This document shows, one piece after another, positions 1 through 6,591 of a stretch of 10,293 bases of DNA. The first letter of the stretch is position 1. Every line of letters begins with the position of its first letter. The stretch lies in contig JAEZZZ010000047.1 of assembly GCA_023418255.1 (NCBI GenBank), forward strand, positions 1 through 10,293, read 5' to 3'. The position numbers and the translations under genes are program-made. A model generated the notes under the pieces. The model saw only the letters and a program-made list of their open reading frames with translations, was not told where the DNA came from and did not search any database. Source of the stretch: Bacteroidota bacterium (GTDB lineage Bacteria > Bacteroidota > Bacteroidia > Bacteroidales > Dysgonomonadaceae).

Positions 1-66
1 AAATGTGTATTTTTGCTCATTGTAGTATTGGGTTGTGGTGAACACAAAACTACTAAAAAAGTGTAA
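1..66 (+). CDS. 3' end of a very short lipoprotein-like gene (partial)
   Basis: From base 1 the frame reads a hydrophobic stretch ending in VVLGC, then a ten-residue polar, lysine-rich tail, and stops at TAA 64-66. This looks like a lipoprotein signal peptide (lipobox VLGC) with almost no mature domain, similar in plan to small entericidin-like or lysis-type lipoproteins. The start codon lies before the window. A strong hairpin overlaps the stop codon, which supports a real gene end here. It could also be the remnant of a longer lipoprotein gene cut short by mutation. No function can be assigned. Confidence 0.35.
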   Translation, partial: KCVFLLIVVLGCGEHKTTKKV

Positions 67-98
67 GGGATGAAAATTTATTTTTATCCCTGCACTTT
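58..98. terminator. Strong terminator hairpin overlapping a stop codon
   Basis: Bases 58-76 pair with 81-98 around a four-base loop (77-80). The stem has about 18 pairs with one bulged A (66) and two G-U pairs, and its core is AGTG and GGGAT against ATCCC and CACT. A T-rich stretch follows at 101-111. On the opposite strand the run of A at 55-60 becomes a T-run, so the hairpin could work in both directions. The TAA of the upstream reading frame (64-66) is inside the left arm. Confidence 0.7.
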
Positions 99-177
99 GG
101 ATTATTTTTTATCGGACAATAGTGATAAACAAAATAAAAAAGACAAATAGAGGTTTATTAAAAACATCCCATACTCG

Positions 178-312
178 CTGAAAAAAATAACATACGAGTT
201 GTTTTATTGTATATATTCACGATATTCACGCACGTTATTCGTATCTTGAAAGAGCAAAGCCTTGCAAATTATAATAGTAAAATTACCGGAAGAAGAACAA
301 CAATGATTCTTT
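178..312 (+). mobile_element. Decayed end of an insertion sequence (relic copy A)
   Basis: This stretch is a diverged copy of the sequence on the minus strand at about 6469-6349. In the core, 241-300 against the complement of 6420-6361, 50 of 60 bases agree without a gap by hand count, including the 15-base run CCTTGCAAATTATAA at 260-274. Agreement extends upstream to about 178, with indels, and ends near 312. The frame starting TTG-CAA-ATT at 262 reads LQIIIVKLPEEEQQ and stops at once, parallel to LQIIKGNLPEKGQR in the other copy. The copy carries an internal 9-base tandem duplication (ATATTCACG at 213-221 and 222-230). It is non-coding now. The insertion-sequence identity rests on the transposase-like reading frame in copy B. 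Confidence 0.6.
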
Positions 313-461
313 AACTGAAAAAAGCCGTTTGCTCCCTCTTTTTGAGAATTTAAAATCCTTAAATTTCATCAAATTGCGTGATAATTGCGCAGAAATGTAT
401 AAATTCGCATCATTAAACAAAAAATTATCTTCTTTTTCATAAAAGAAATAGTATCACCATT
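313..461. other. Gene-free leader of the dut cluster
   Basis: No reading frame of note. A short AT-only inverted repeat lies at 347-353 and 359-365 (AATTTAA with a five-base loop). The heptamer AATTGCG occurs twice, at 372-378 and 383-389. The promoter of the rightward cluster is expected here or in the relic just upstream. No Shine-Dalgarno sequence is evident before the dut ATG at 462, which is common in Bacteroidota. Confidence 0.4.
400..407 (+). promoter_or_regulatory. Possible -7 promoter element for the dut cluster
   Basis: The octamer TAAATTCG differs by one base from the Bacteroidetes -7 consensus TAnnTTTG and lies about 55 bases before the dut start codon. No well-spaced TTTG -33 element is visible: the nearest TTG-containing sites are at 373-376 and 384-387, which are too far and too close. 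The call is therefore weak. A competing candidate is TATCTTGA at 242-249 in the relic. Confidence 0.25.
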
Positions 462-896
462 ATGCAAATAAAAATAATCAACAACTCTCGGCATCCATTG
501 CCACAATATGCTACGCCATACTCGGCAGGAATGGATTTGCGAGCCAATATCGACGAACCTCTATTGCTGAAACCCTTACAAAGAGTTCTCGTCCCGACGG
601 GACTTTATATTCAACTTCCTAAAGGACACGAAGCTCAAATCCGTCCTCGTAGCGGACTGGCGATAAAACATGGAATAACCGTCTTAAATTCGCCGGGCAC
701 CATCGATGCCGACTATCGAGGAGAAATAAGGGTTATTCTGGTGAATCTTTCGGACGAAGAGTTTGTAATAAACGATGGGGAACGCGTCTGCCAAATGATC
801 ATCGCCAAACATGAGCATATTGACTGGCGACAAGTTGAATCTCTTGACGAAACAGAGCGTGGAGCCGGCGGCTTTGGACACACCGGAAAAGCATAA
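462..896 (+). CDS. dut: dUTP diphosphatase (trimeric dUTPase)
   Basis: Hydrolyses dUTP to dUMP and pyrophosphate in the cytoplasm, keeping uracil out of DNA and feeding thymidylate synthesis. All five trimeric dUTPase motifs are present in order in 144 residues, the usual length: motif 1 AGMDLRA (22-28), motif 2 PRSGLA (62-67), motif 3 with N76, G79, D82 and Y85, where D82 corresponds to the catalytic Asp90 of the E. coli enzyme and Y85 stacks on uracil, motif 4 RVCQMII (108-114), and the glycine-rich motif 5 RGAGGFGHTG (133-142) that closes over the triphosphate. No sign of damage. The ATG at 462 gives the normal N-terminus. It is first in a rightward cluster, and the next gene starts 21 bases after its stop. 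Confidence 0.97.
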   Translation: MQIKIINNSRHPLPQYATPYSAGMDLRANIDEPLLLKPLQRVLVPTGLYIQLPKGHEAQIRPRSGLAIKHGITVLNSPGTIDADYRGEIRVILVNLSDEEFVINDGERVCQMIIAKHEHIDWRQVESLDETERGAGGFGHTGKA

Positions 897-917
897 TAAA
901 CGCATAGCATCAAAAGA

Positions 918-2693
918 ATGAATCTGAAGAAGCATCCATTATTGACATATTTTTCTATCGTTGGAGTAGTTTTACTATGCCTCCCAATACCATTTGTGAA
1001 AGGACAAAGACAGCATCGCGTCAACAAACTTTTCCATATAACCGATAGCAACAATTTACTTGACGACACACAGCGTAAATTTGATTACTTTTTTTACGAA
1101 GCAATCAAAGCAAAACTTGCCGGAAGATACGATGAGGCATTTGACTTTTTTCAGTATTGTTTCGAGATGGATTCCACGAACGCGAATGTGCTTGTAGAGC
1201 TGGCTTCGTTCTACAACGTGCTACAGCATAAAGACAAAGCAATAGATTTTCTTGAAAAAGCGGTACAACACGATTCTACCAACTACTACTACAGCATGCA
1301 GCTGGCAGAGTTAAGCAAAGAGATGGGAGATCGAGAAAAAGTAATAGACATATACACTTATCTATCACAACTTTATCCGGATAAAACAGAGCTAAGTTTT
1401 GATTTGGCGATGGCGTATGCCGACAACGGCGATTTACAAAAAGCTATCGACAAACTCAACGAGTTGGAAAAAACGTTTGGCATTTCAGAATCAATAACTA
1501 TCAATAAATTTCGGCTCTATTCGATGCTCAACAAAAAGGATGAAGCCATCAACGAAATTCAACACATCATTGACAAAAATCCGAACGACATTCGTTATTT
1601 GTTGCTCATGGGCGATATTTATGTGATGGATAATCAACCGGAAAAGGCCCTTCCTTATTACGACAAAGCTGGAAAAATAAATCCCGATTTCCCATCTTTC
1701 ATTTTGTCGATGGTAAACTATTATGAGAAAACGGGTGACAAGCCGGCAGCAGAACAGGAATTACAGAAAGCAATTACCAATACATCGTTGGATGTGGAGA
1801 CAAAAATTCAGATGCTGACACGATATATCGCCATCCTTCAACAAAATCAACACGAAATAAAAACAGCCAATCCTCTATTTGAAAAACTTTTCAGCCAGCA
1901 TCCCAATAATACGCAACTGAATCTTCTCTACGGAAACGTTCTGCTTCTGCAAGAAAATAAACAAGAAGCTGAAAAGCAGTTTCGCATCTTCATCGATGCC
2001 AATCCGGATAATCCTGTCGGTTACGAGCAAATCATACGCATTGCACTTCCCGACAACTTAGATAAGGTGATAGAAATCACGGACAAAGCTATCAAAAAGA
2101 TACCCAAACTACCACAGTTCTATTTTTACAACGGAGGAGCAAAGTTTCAGCAAGGAAAAATAAAAGAGGCGTTGAAAGTGTTTCAAGAAGGCATTGAAAA
2201 TGCGGAAATAGAAAATCCGCTTGTCGAATCTGATTTTTATGGACAAATAGGTGACTTGCATCACGCACTGGGCGACAACAAAAAGGCGTATGAAAATTAT
2301 GAAAAAGCGCTGTCACTAAATCCTCAAAATCTTCCGGTATTGAACAATTACAGCTATTATCTCTCATTGGAAAAACGAGATTTGGAAAAAGCAGAACAGA
2401 TGAGCAGCATAACCATAAAAGCGGAACCAACCAACGCGACCTATTTAGACACGTATGGTTGGGTGCTTTTTGAAAAAGGCGCCTATTCAACGGCAAAAAT
2501 CTACATTGAACAGGCTGTTGAATATGGCAAAGAAGAGCCATCGGCAGAGGTATACGATCATTATGGCAACGTGCTGTATAAAACCGGAGAGATTGATAAA
2601 GCCGTAGAACAGTGGAAACGAGCAAAAGAGCTGGGGAGCGACTCGCCTGTATTAGATAAGAAAATAAAAGAAAAAAAATATATCGAAAAATAA
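918..2693 (+). CDS. Exported tetratricopeptide-repeat protein
   Basis: A 591-residue protein made almost entirely of TPR helices. The N-terminus (1-30) is basic then hydrophobic and ends near VKGQ, fitting a signal peptide. Cys21 is preceded by Leu, so it is a poor lipobox and type I processing is more likely. TPR-like units can be seen at about 56-86, 90-120, 124-154, 158-188, 225-255, 259-288, 333-363, 400-430, 439-470, 474-504, 508-538 and 545-575. The C-terminal three, with LDTYGWVLFEKGAY near 510-523, are the most regular. The tail is lysine-rich. TPR arrays are protein-binding scaffolds, so a periplasmic or envelope adaptor role is inferred. Its position between dut and the DUF4292 and EnvC-like genes suggests a link to peptidoglycan remodelling or outer-membrane assembly. 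The exact partner is unknown. The stop is 13 bases before the next start. Confidence 0.9.
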   Translation: MNLKKHPLLTYFSIVGVVLLCLPIPFVKGQRQHRVNKLFHITDSNNLLDDTQRKFDYFFYEAIKAKLAGRYDEAFDFFQYCFEMDSTNANVLVELASFYNVLQHKDKAIDFLEKAVQHDSTNYYYSMQLAELSKEMGDREKVIDIYTYLSQLYPDKTELSFDLAMAYADNGDLQKAIDKLNELEKTFGISESITINKFRLYSMLNKKDEAINEIQHIIDKNPNDIRYLLLMGDIYVMDNQPEKALPYYDKAGKINPDFPSFILSMVNYYEKTGDKPAAEQELQKAITNTSLDVETKIQMLTRYIAILQQNQHEIKTANPLFEKLFSQHPNNTQLNLLYGNVLLLQENKQEAEKQFRIFIDANPDNPVGYEQIIRIALPDNLDKVIEITDKAIKKIPKLPQFYFYNGGAKFQQGKIKEALKVFQEGIENAEIENPLVESDFYGQIGDLHHALGDNKKAYENYEKALSLNPQNLPVLNNYSYYLSLEKRDLEKAEQMSSITIKAEPTNATYLDTYGWVLFEKGAYSTAKIYIEQAVEYGKEEPSAEVYDHYGNVLYKTGEIDKAVEQWKRAKELGSDSPVLDKKIKEKKYIEK

Positions 2694-2706
2694 AGAACCT
2701 TTTATC

Positions 2707-3558
2707 ATGATGTTTCATACAAAAAAATATAAATACATCCTTTTTGTGGCACTTATTGCTTTGAGCCTTTCATCGTGCAAAACAAAAAAGAAAATATTTC
2801 ACGCCACCTCACCCATCGAAGCGAAAGAAAACAGCCAACTGTTTTCAGACATTTTGTCCAATGCATTTACATACTCATCGTTCGAATCAAAAATCACTCT
2901 GAATCTCTCTTCCGGCAAGCACTCGGTTGGGTCGAAAGCACAATTGCGCATACGACACAATGAGGCAATACAAATATCCATTCAGCCGCTTTGGGGCGTT
3001 GAAATGTTTCGTTTCCATATGGATAAGGACACACTTGTATTGCTCGATAGAATGAATAAACGATATGTGAAGGAGGCGCTGACAGATATAAAAAAATCCT
3101 ATCCCGTGGGATTCGACTTCTATACGCTTCAAGCCCTTTTGACAAATAGGATTTTTTTGAGCCAACATGCTCAGATAATGCCGAATGATTACCACCTGTT
3201 TCATTACACACAAGGCATAAACAATTATTTTTTAAAAACAAAAGATACAGAGTCGGAGATTGAATATTCTTTTTCCATCAATGCGGCAGACCAAATTACG
3301 TTTACCAATATTAACTTGCAACAATCGACAAAATCCTACTCATTGATATGGGAATATACTGATTTTTCGATGGTAGATAAAAAATTGTTCCCACATAAAA
3401 TGAACATTACCGCCGGAACATTATCAAAAAAACTTGACGCGTCCATCCTCTTTAACAACATCACGTTGGACGAACCCATTGATTTTCGCAATCATATTCC
3501 CACAAACTACTCAAAAGCATCACTGTCAAGCATCATTAAAATCATAACCCGGAGCTAA
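2707..3558 (+). CDS. DUF4292-type lipoprotein
   Basis: A 283-residue protein with a lipoprotein signal peptide: lysines at 6, 7 and 9, a hydrophobic core, and lipobox LSSC with the lipidated cysteine at 24 followed by KTKKK. Two ATGs are adjacent (2707 and 2710); either gives the same mature protein. The body is beta-rich and alternates polar and hydrophobic residues (for example SKITLNLSSGKHSVGSKAQLR), with a segment on one hydrophobic-strand pattern per line of the LolA/LolB-like fold. I assign DUF4292, a Bacteroidota family, from overall look and from its place directly before an EnvC-type gene; this was not checked by a search. It is probably anchored in the outer membrane facing the periplasm. 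A role in lipoprotein handling (LolB-like) is a guess. The final A of its TAA is the first base of the next ATG, so translation is likely coupled. Confidence 0.8.
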   Translation: MMFHTKKYKYILFVALIALSLSSCKTKKKIFHATSPIEAKENSQLFSDILSNAFTYSSFESKITLNLSSGKHSVGSKAQLRIRHNEAIQISIQPLWGVEMFRFHMDKDTLVLLDRMNKRYVKEALTDIKKSYPVGFDFYTLQALLTNRIFLSQHAQIMPNDYHLFHYTQGINNYFLKTKDTESEIEYSFSINAADQITFTNINLQQSTKSYSLIWEYTDFSMVDKKLFPHKMNITAGTLSKKLDASILFNNITLDEPIDFRNHIPTNYSKASLSSIIKIITRS

Positions 3559-4901
3559 TGAAAAAAACGCCACTCGTACTTATATTTTTGTGCAGTTGGG
3601 TAACGCTGTTTGCTCAAACAAAACAGATTCGTGACCTTCAAGAACAGCAAAAAATATTGCGTGAGGATATAAAAAATACCAACAAACTCTATATTGATGT
3701 AAAAAAACAAACTTCAACCATAGTAAGACGCATTCAATTGTTGAACAAGCAAATTGATTCGAGAAAGGAAGTGATGGCGCTTCAACAAAAGGAAATTGCG
3801 GCTCTCGACAAGGAACTAAAAGAAAAAGAGCACGAAATAGAACGTCTTGCAAAAGATTTGAACCTCAAACAAAAAAGTTATGCCAAAGCCATCAAAAGCA
3901 TGCTATATAACAAACAAAGCGAAAATAATCTTTTCTTTGTTTTGTCAGGAAAATCATGGGGAGAGTCGCTACGCAGAATGCAATATTTAAGAGATTATTC
4001 TAAATGGAGAAAATCACAAGCCGAAGAGATAAAAAAACAAAACGCGGAAATAAAAAAGAAAAAAGAGGCTCTTGAAAAGACAAAAAGTGAACGAGAAAAA
4101 GCACTGCTCACATTACAAGCCGAACAAAAGAAACTCAAAGAGGAGGAGCAAAACAAACAAAAAGAGATGCTCACAGCCAAAGGCAAACAACAAAAGCTGC
4201 AAAAGGCGTTGCAAGATAAACAGCAACGCATCAATCGACTAAATGCACAAATCGAGAAACTGATTGCCGAAGAGGTTGCACGACAAGAACGCGAAGCGGA
4301 AGCACGCCGAAGAGCGGAATCTGAACGTAAACGAAAAGCCGAAGAGGCGGCCAAAGCAAAGAGAGCAAAGGAGAAAGCTAAAGATAAAAAAGGCAAGGAA
4401 CAAACAACAGAAGAGCCTCGACGCGATACACCAAAACCATCCATCGAGGCGGCGGATGATGCCATAGCATCAGCATCATTCAATCTGTCTGAAAACTTTG
4501 CTGCAAACAAAGGACGCTTGCCTATGCCGGTTACCGGATCCGCAACTATTGTCGGCAATTTTGGCATCAACAAACATAAAGAATGGAATGTTTCGACCAA
4601 AAGCAACGGCATTGATATTCAGGCACAACGAGGCGCCAACATTCGCGCGATATTTGACGGAGAAGTGTCAAAAATATTTTCATTCCCCGGCTCTAACACC
4701 TGCATCATCATTCGCCATGGCGAATATTATACTTTCTATGCCAATGTATTTGATTTGTATGTGCGGCAAGGCGATAAGATAAAAACAGGTCAATCGTTGG
4801 GTCGGATATACACCGATCCCGACACCGGATTGTCCACCATGCACTTTCAATTGTGGCGTAAAACAACAAAACTAAACCCCACACCGTGGTTAAAACGCTA
4901 A
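3558..4901 (+). CDS. EnvC-like murein hydrolase activator (degenerate LytM/M23 domain)
   Basis: A 447-residue secreted protein. It has a signal peptide (1-19, cleavage after LFA), a long charged coiled coil (about 20-120 and 145-275), a basic then Pro/Thr linker (about 275-310) and a C-terminal LytM (peptidase M23) domain (about 320-447). The metal site is incomplete: where active LytM enzymes have HxGxD there is SNGID, so the first His is Ser349 while Asp353 is kept. YAH is YAN (Asn396), and the HxH pair is TMH (Thr427, His429). Such loss of zinc ligands is typical of EnvC and NlpD proteins, which do not cut peptidoglycan but switch on N-acetylmuramoyl-L-alanine amidases at the division site. 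The role here is inferred from that. It is translationally coupled to the DUF4292 gene (TAATG overlap). Confidence 0.92.
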   Translation: MKKTPLVLIFLCSWVTLFAQTKQIRDLQEQQKILREDIKNTNKLYIDVKKQTSTIVRRIQLLNKQIDSRKEVMALQQKEIAALDKELKEKEHEIERLAKDLNLKQKSYAKAIKSMLYNKQSENNLFFVLSGKSWGESLRRMQYLRDYSKWRKSQAEEIKKQNAEIKKKKEALEKTKSEREKALLTLQAEQKKLKEEEQNKQKEMLTAKGKQQKLQKALQDKQQRINRLNAQIEKLIAEEVARQEREAEARRRAESERKRKAEEAAKAKRAKEKAKDKKGKEQTTEEPRRDTPKPSIEAADDAIASASFNLSENFAANKGRLPMPVTGSATIVGNFGINKHKEWNVSTKSNGIDIQAQRGANIRAIFDGEVSKIFSFPGSNTCIIIRHGEYYTFYANVFDLYVRQGDKIKTGQSLGRIYTDPDTGLSTMHFQLWRKTTKLNPTPWLKR

Positions 4902-4947
4902 TGATTATTTTGCAACATATTGCACATCAATAAATTAAAAATAAGCT

Positions 4948-6228
4948 ATGCATATAAGACTACGCCTAATCATCATGAACTTCCTGCAATTTGCCATTTG
5001 GGGAGCTTATCTCACCTCCATGTCTCGCTTTTTGGGGCCGGCAGGTTTGGGGTCGCATATTGGTATTTTCTATTCCGTTTTAGGAATTGTTTCCATCTTC
5101 ATGCCCGCCATCATGGGAATTGTTGCCGACCGTTGGATTCCGGCACAAAAGCTATTGGGATTGTGTCATTTGATTGCCGCCGGATTTATGCTTGCCGCGG
5201 CATCGTACGGACTAAATTCCCCCTCTGCAGGAATAGCATTTGGCAAGCTCTTTTCACTCTATACACTCAGCGTGGCTTTCTATATGCCAACCTTGGTGCT
5301 CTCAGCATCGGTGGCATACAGCATTTTGGATAAGGTGCGGCTAGATACGGTGAAAGTGTTCCCTTCGATTCGCCTGTTTGGCACCATCGGCTTTATTTGC
5401 ACCATGTGGTTAGTCGATATTTTAGGTTTTCAAGTAAGTGCCATGCAATTTATGATCAGTGGGTTGATAGGAGTTCTTTTGGGTTTGTATTCCTTTACGT
5501 TACCTAATTGTCCAATAACTTATGATGCCAACAACAAAAAAACACTGTTTGAAGCGTTGGGTTTGAACGCGTTCAAGCTTTTTAAAGATCGCAACATGGC
5601 GATTTTCTTCATTTTCTCCATGCTATTGGGTGTGTCGTTGCAAATCACCAATGGCTTTGCCAATCCATTTATCGCCAGTTTTGAATCGCTTCCCAAATTT
5701 GCTGACACATTTGGTGTGAAACATGCCAACATATTGATTTCCATTTCACAAATATCGGAAACGATGTGTATTTTACTGATTCCTTTTTTCCTGAAACGAT
5801 ATGGTATAAAAGTGGTGATGATTATGGCTATGTTCGCTTGGGTACTTCGCTTTGGATTGTTTGGATTGGGAGATCCCGGCAACGGCGTATGGATGCTCAT
5901 TCTTTCGATGATTGTGTATGGCATTGCCTTTGACTTTTTCAATATCTCCGGATCTCTGTTTGTCGATAAAGAGACGCCTCACATCATGCGCTCCAGCGCA
6001 CAAGGTTTGTTTATGTTGATGACAAACGGTGTAGGGGCAACTATTGGCACACTTGGAGCACAAGCAATTGTCAATAAATTTTGTTCGTGGCAAGAGGTGC
6101 TTGTGGGAACAGAAACAAAATCTCTTTTGATTGGAGATTGGCAAAGTGTTTGGTTCATTTTCACCACCTACGCGTTGATTATCGCCGTACTGTTTATGGT
6201 ATTGTTCAAATATAAGCACACTCGCTAA
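4948..6228 (+). CDS. Nucleoside permease, NupG/XapB family (nucleoside:H+ symporter)
   Basis: A 426-residue major facilitator protein with about 12 hydrophobic segments, predicted to import nucleosides across the inner membrane with protons. It resembles E. coli NupG, as I remember that sequence, along its whole length: FLQFAIWG at 12-19, the FMPAIMGIVADRW loop, IRLFGTIGFI, a near-identical FFIFSMLLG...LQITN segment, ISISQISET, FFLKRYGIK, SMIVYGIAFDFFNISGS, SSAQGLFMLMTNG, and the C-terminal FKYKH. The ATG at 4948 is preferred over the one at 4975 because NupG-like proteins begin with a short basic stretch before the FLQF segment. It follows the EnvC-like gene by 46 bases on the same strand, so it is probably the last gene of the cluster, although its own promoter cannot be excluded. 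No clear terminator follows it. The exact substrate range is not readable from the sequence. Confidence 0.93.
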   Translation: MHIRLRLIIMNFLQFAIWGAYLTSMSRFLGPAGLGSHIGIFYSVLGIVSIFMPAIMGIVADRWIPAQKLLGLCHLIAAGFMLAAASYGLNSPSAGIAFGKLFSLYTLSVAFYMPTLVLSASVAYSILDKVRLDTVKVFPSIRLFGTIGFICTMWLVDILGFQVSAMQFMISGLIGVLLGLYSFTLPNCPITYDANNKKTLFEALGLNAFKLFKDRNMAIFFIFSMLLGVSLQITNGFANPFIASFESLPKFADTFGVKHANILISISQISETMCILLIPFFLKRYGIKVVMIMAMFAWVLRFGLFGLGDPGNGVWMLILSMIVYGIAFDFFNISGSLFVDKETPHIMRSSAQGLFMLMTNGVGATIGTLGAQAIVNKFCSWQEVLVGTETKSLLIGDWQSVWFIFTTYALIIAVLFMVLFKYKHTR

Positions 6229-6245
6229 ACAAAATGAGTTGTCGG

Positions 6246-6469
6246 ATTAAATGATACTAATTTTCTTTCCAAAAGAAGTTCTAATCAATTTATCCGCAAA
6301 CAAAACTAATTCGTGCCGCTCATCAATGAAATCTTTTAGCATAACCCGAAATAAATCGCGTTGTCCTTTTTCAGGTAAATTTCCTTTTATAATTTGCAAG
6401 GTTTTTCTCTGTAAAGATACGAAAAACGGCAAATGCACACAGCAAAAACAACGGATATTTTATTTCGGT
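6246..6469 (-). mobile_element. Insertion-sequence relic B, inverted relative to relic A
   Basis: This block includes the broken transposase start and its upstream region. Bases 6469-6349, read on the minus strand, are homologous to 178-312 on the plus strand, the core agreeing at 50 of 60 positions without gaps. Shared landmarks are the GTTGTTTT upstream (6452-6445 against 198-205), the CGTATCTT -7 region and CCTTGCAAATTATAA. No target-site duplication or second end was found. It fills most of the convergent gap between the permease and cardiolipin synthase genes. The remaining part, 6470-6591, shows no gene. Confidence 0.6.
6247..6438 (-). pseudogene. Remnant of an IS5/DUF772-like transposase N-terminus (relic copy B)
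   Basis: On the minus strand the frame reads LQIIKGNLPEKGQRDLFR followed by VMLKDFIDERHELVLFADK. This resembles the start of DUF772-type (IS5-group) transposases found in Bacteroidota, which I recall as running QDLFRPRL.DFID.RHELVLL..KIDW..FE.EF. After ADK the match is lost in frame, but a -1 frameshift continues it: ATT-GAT-TAG-AAC-TTC from 6289 reads ID, stop, NF, then FWKE, as if the Trp of KIDW had become a stop (TGG to TAG). The rest of the transposase is absent. The formal ATG at 6438 lies upstream of the likely -7 box (TATCTTTA, 6419-6412), so the original start was farther in. The family name is from memory and should be treated as likely, not proven. Confidence 0.55.
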
Positions 6470-6591
6470 GTATAAATTTTTAAGGCGTGACTTGCTGCTC
6501 TATTCATCTATTGTGTGCCATTCTAGAAAACAACTCCGGATTTATTATTGAGCTTCACCTCGATTTCTGTTATCTTTTAAAAAGATACGCA

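Noticed and set aside
178..312. Relic A considered as a riboswitch or structured leader of dut
   Set aside because: The same sequence recurs beside a transposase-like frame at 6246-6469, so a mobile-element origin explains it better; no conserved stem pattern was seen.
2092..2718. A 208-codon minus-strand frame opposite the TPR gene
   Set aside because: It lies fully antisense to a well-supported repeat protein and has no recognisable motif.
3995..4612. A 205-codon minus-strand frame, rich in Ser, Cys and Phe, opposite the EnvC-like gene
   Set aside because: It is the shadow of the lysine- and glutamate-rich coiled coil on the other strand; its composition follows directly from AAA/GAA codons and it shows no domain.
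4912..4925. Small inverted repeat TGCAA-CATA-TTGCA between the EnvC-like and permease genes
   Set aside because: A five-pair stem without a T-run; it does not support a terminator, and chance occurrence in AT-rich DNA is likely.
6571..6587. Palindrome TATCTTTTAAAAAGATA just after the cls stop, considered as a terminator
   Set aside because: Only six A/T-rich pairs with a five-base loop and no T-run beyond it on the cls strand; too weak to call.
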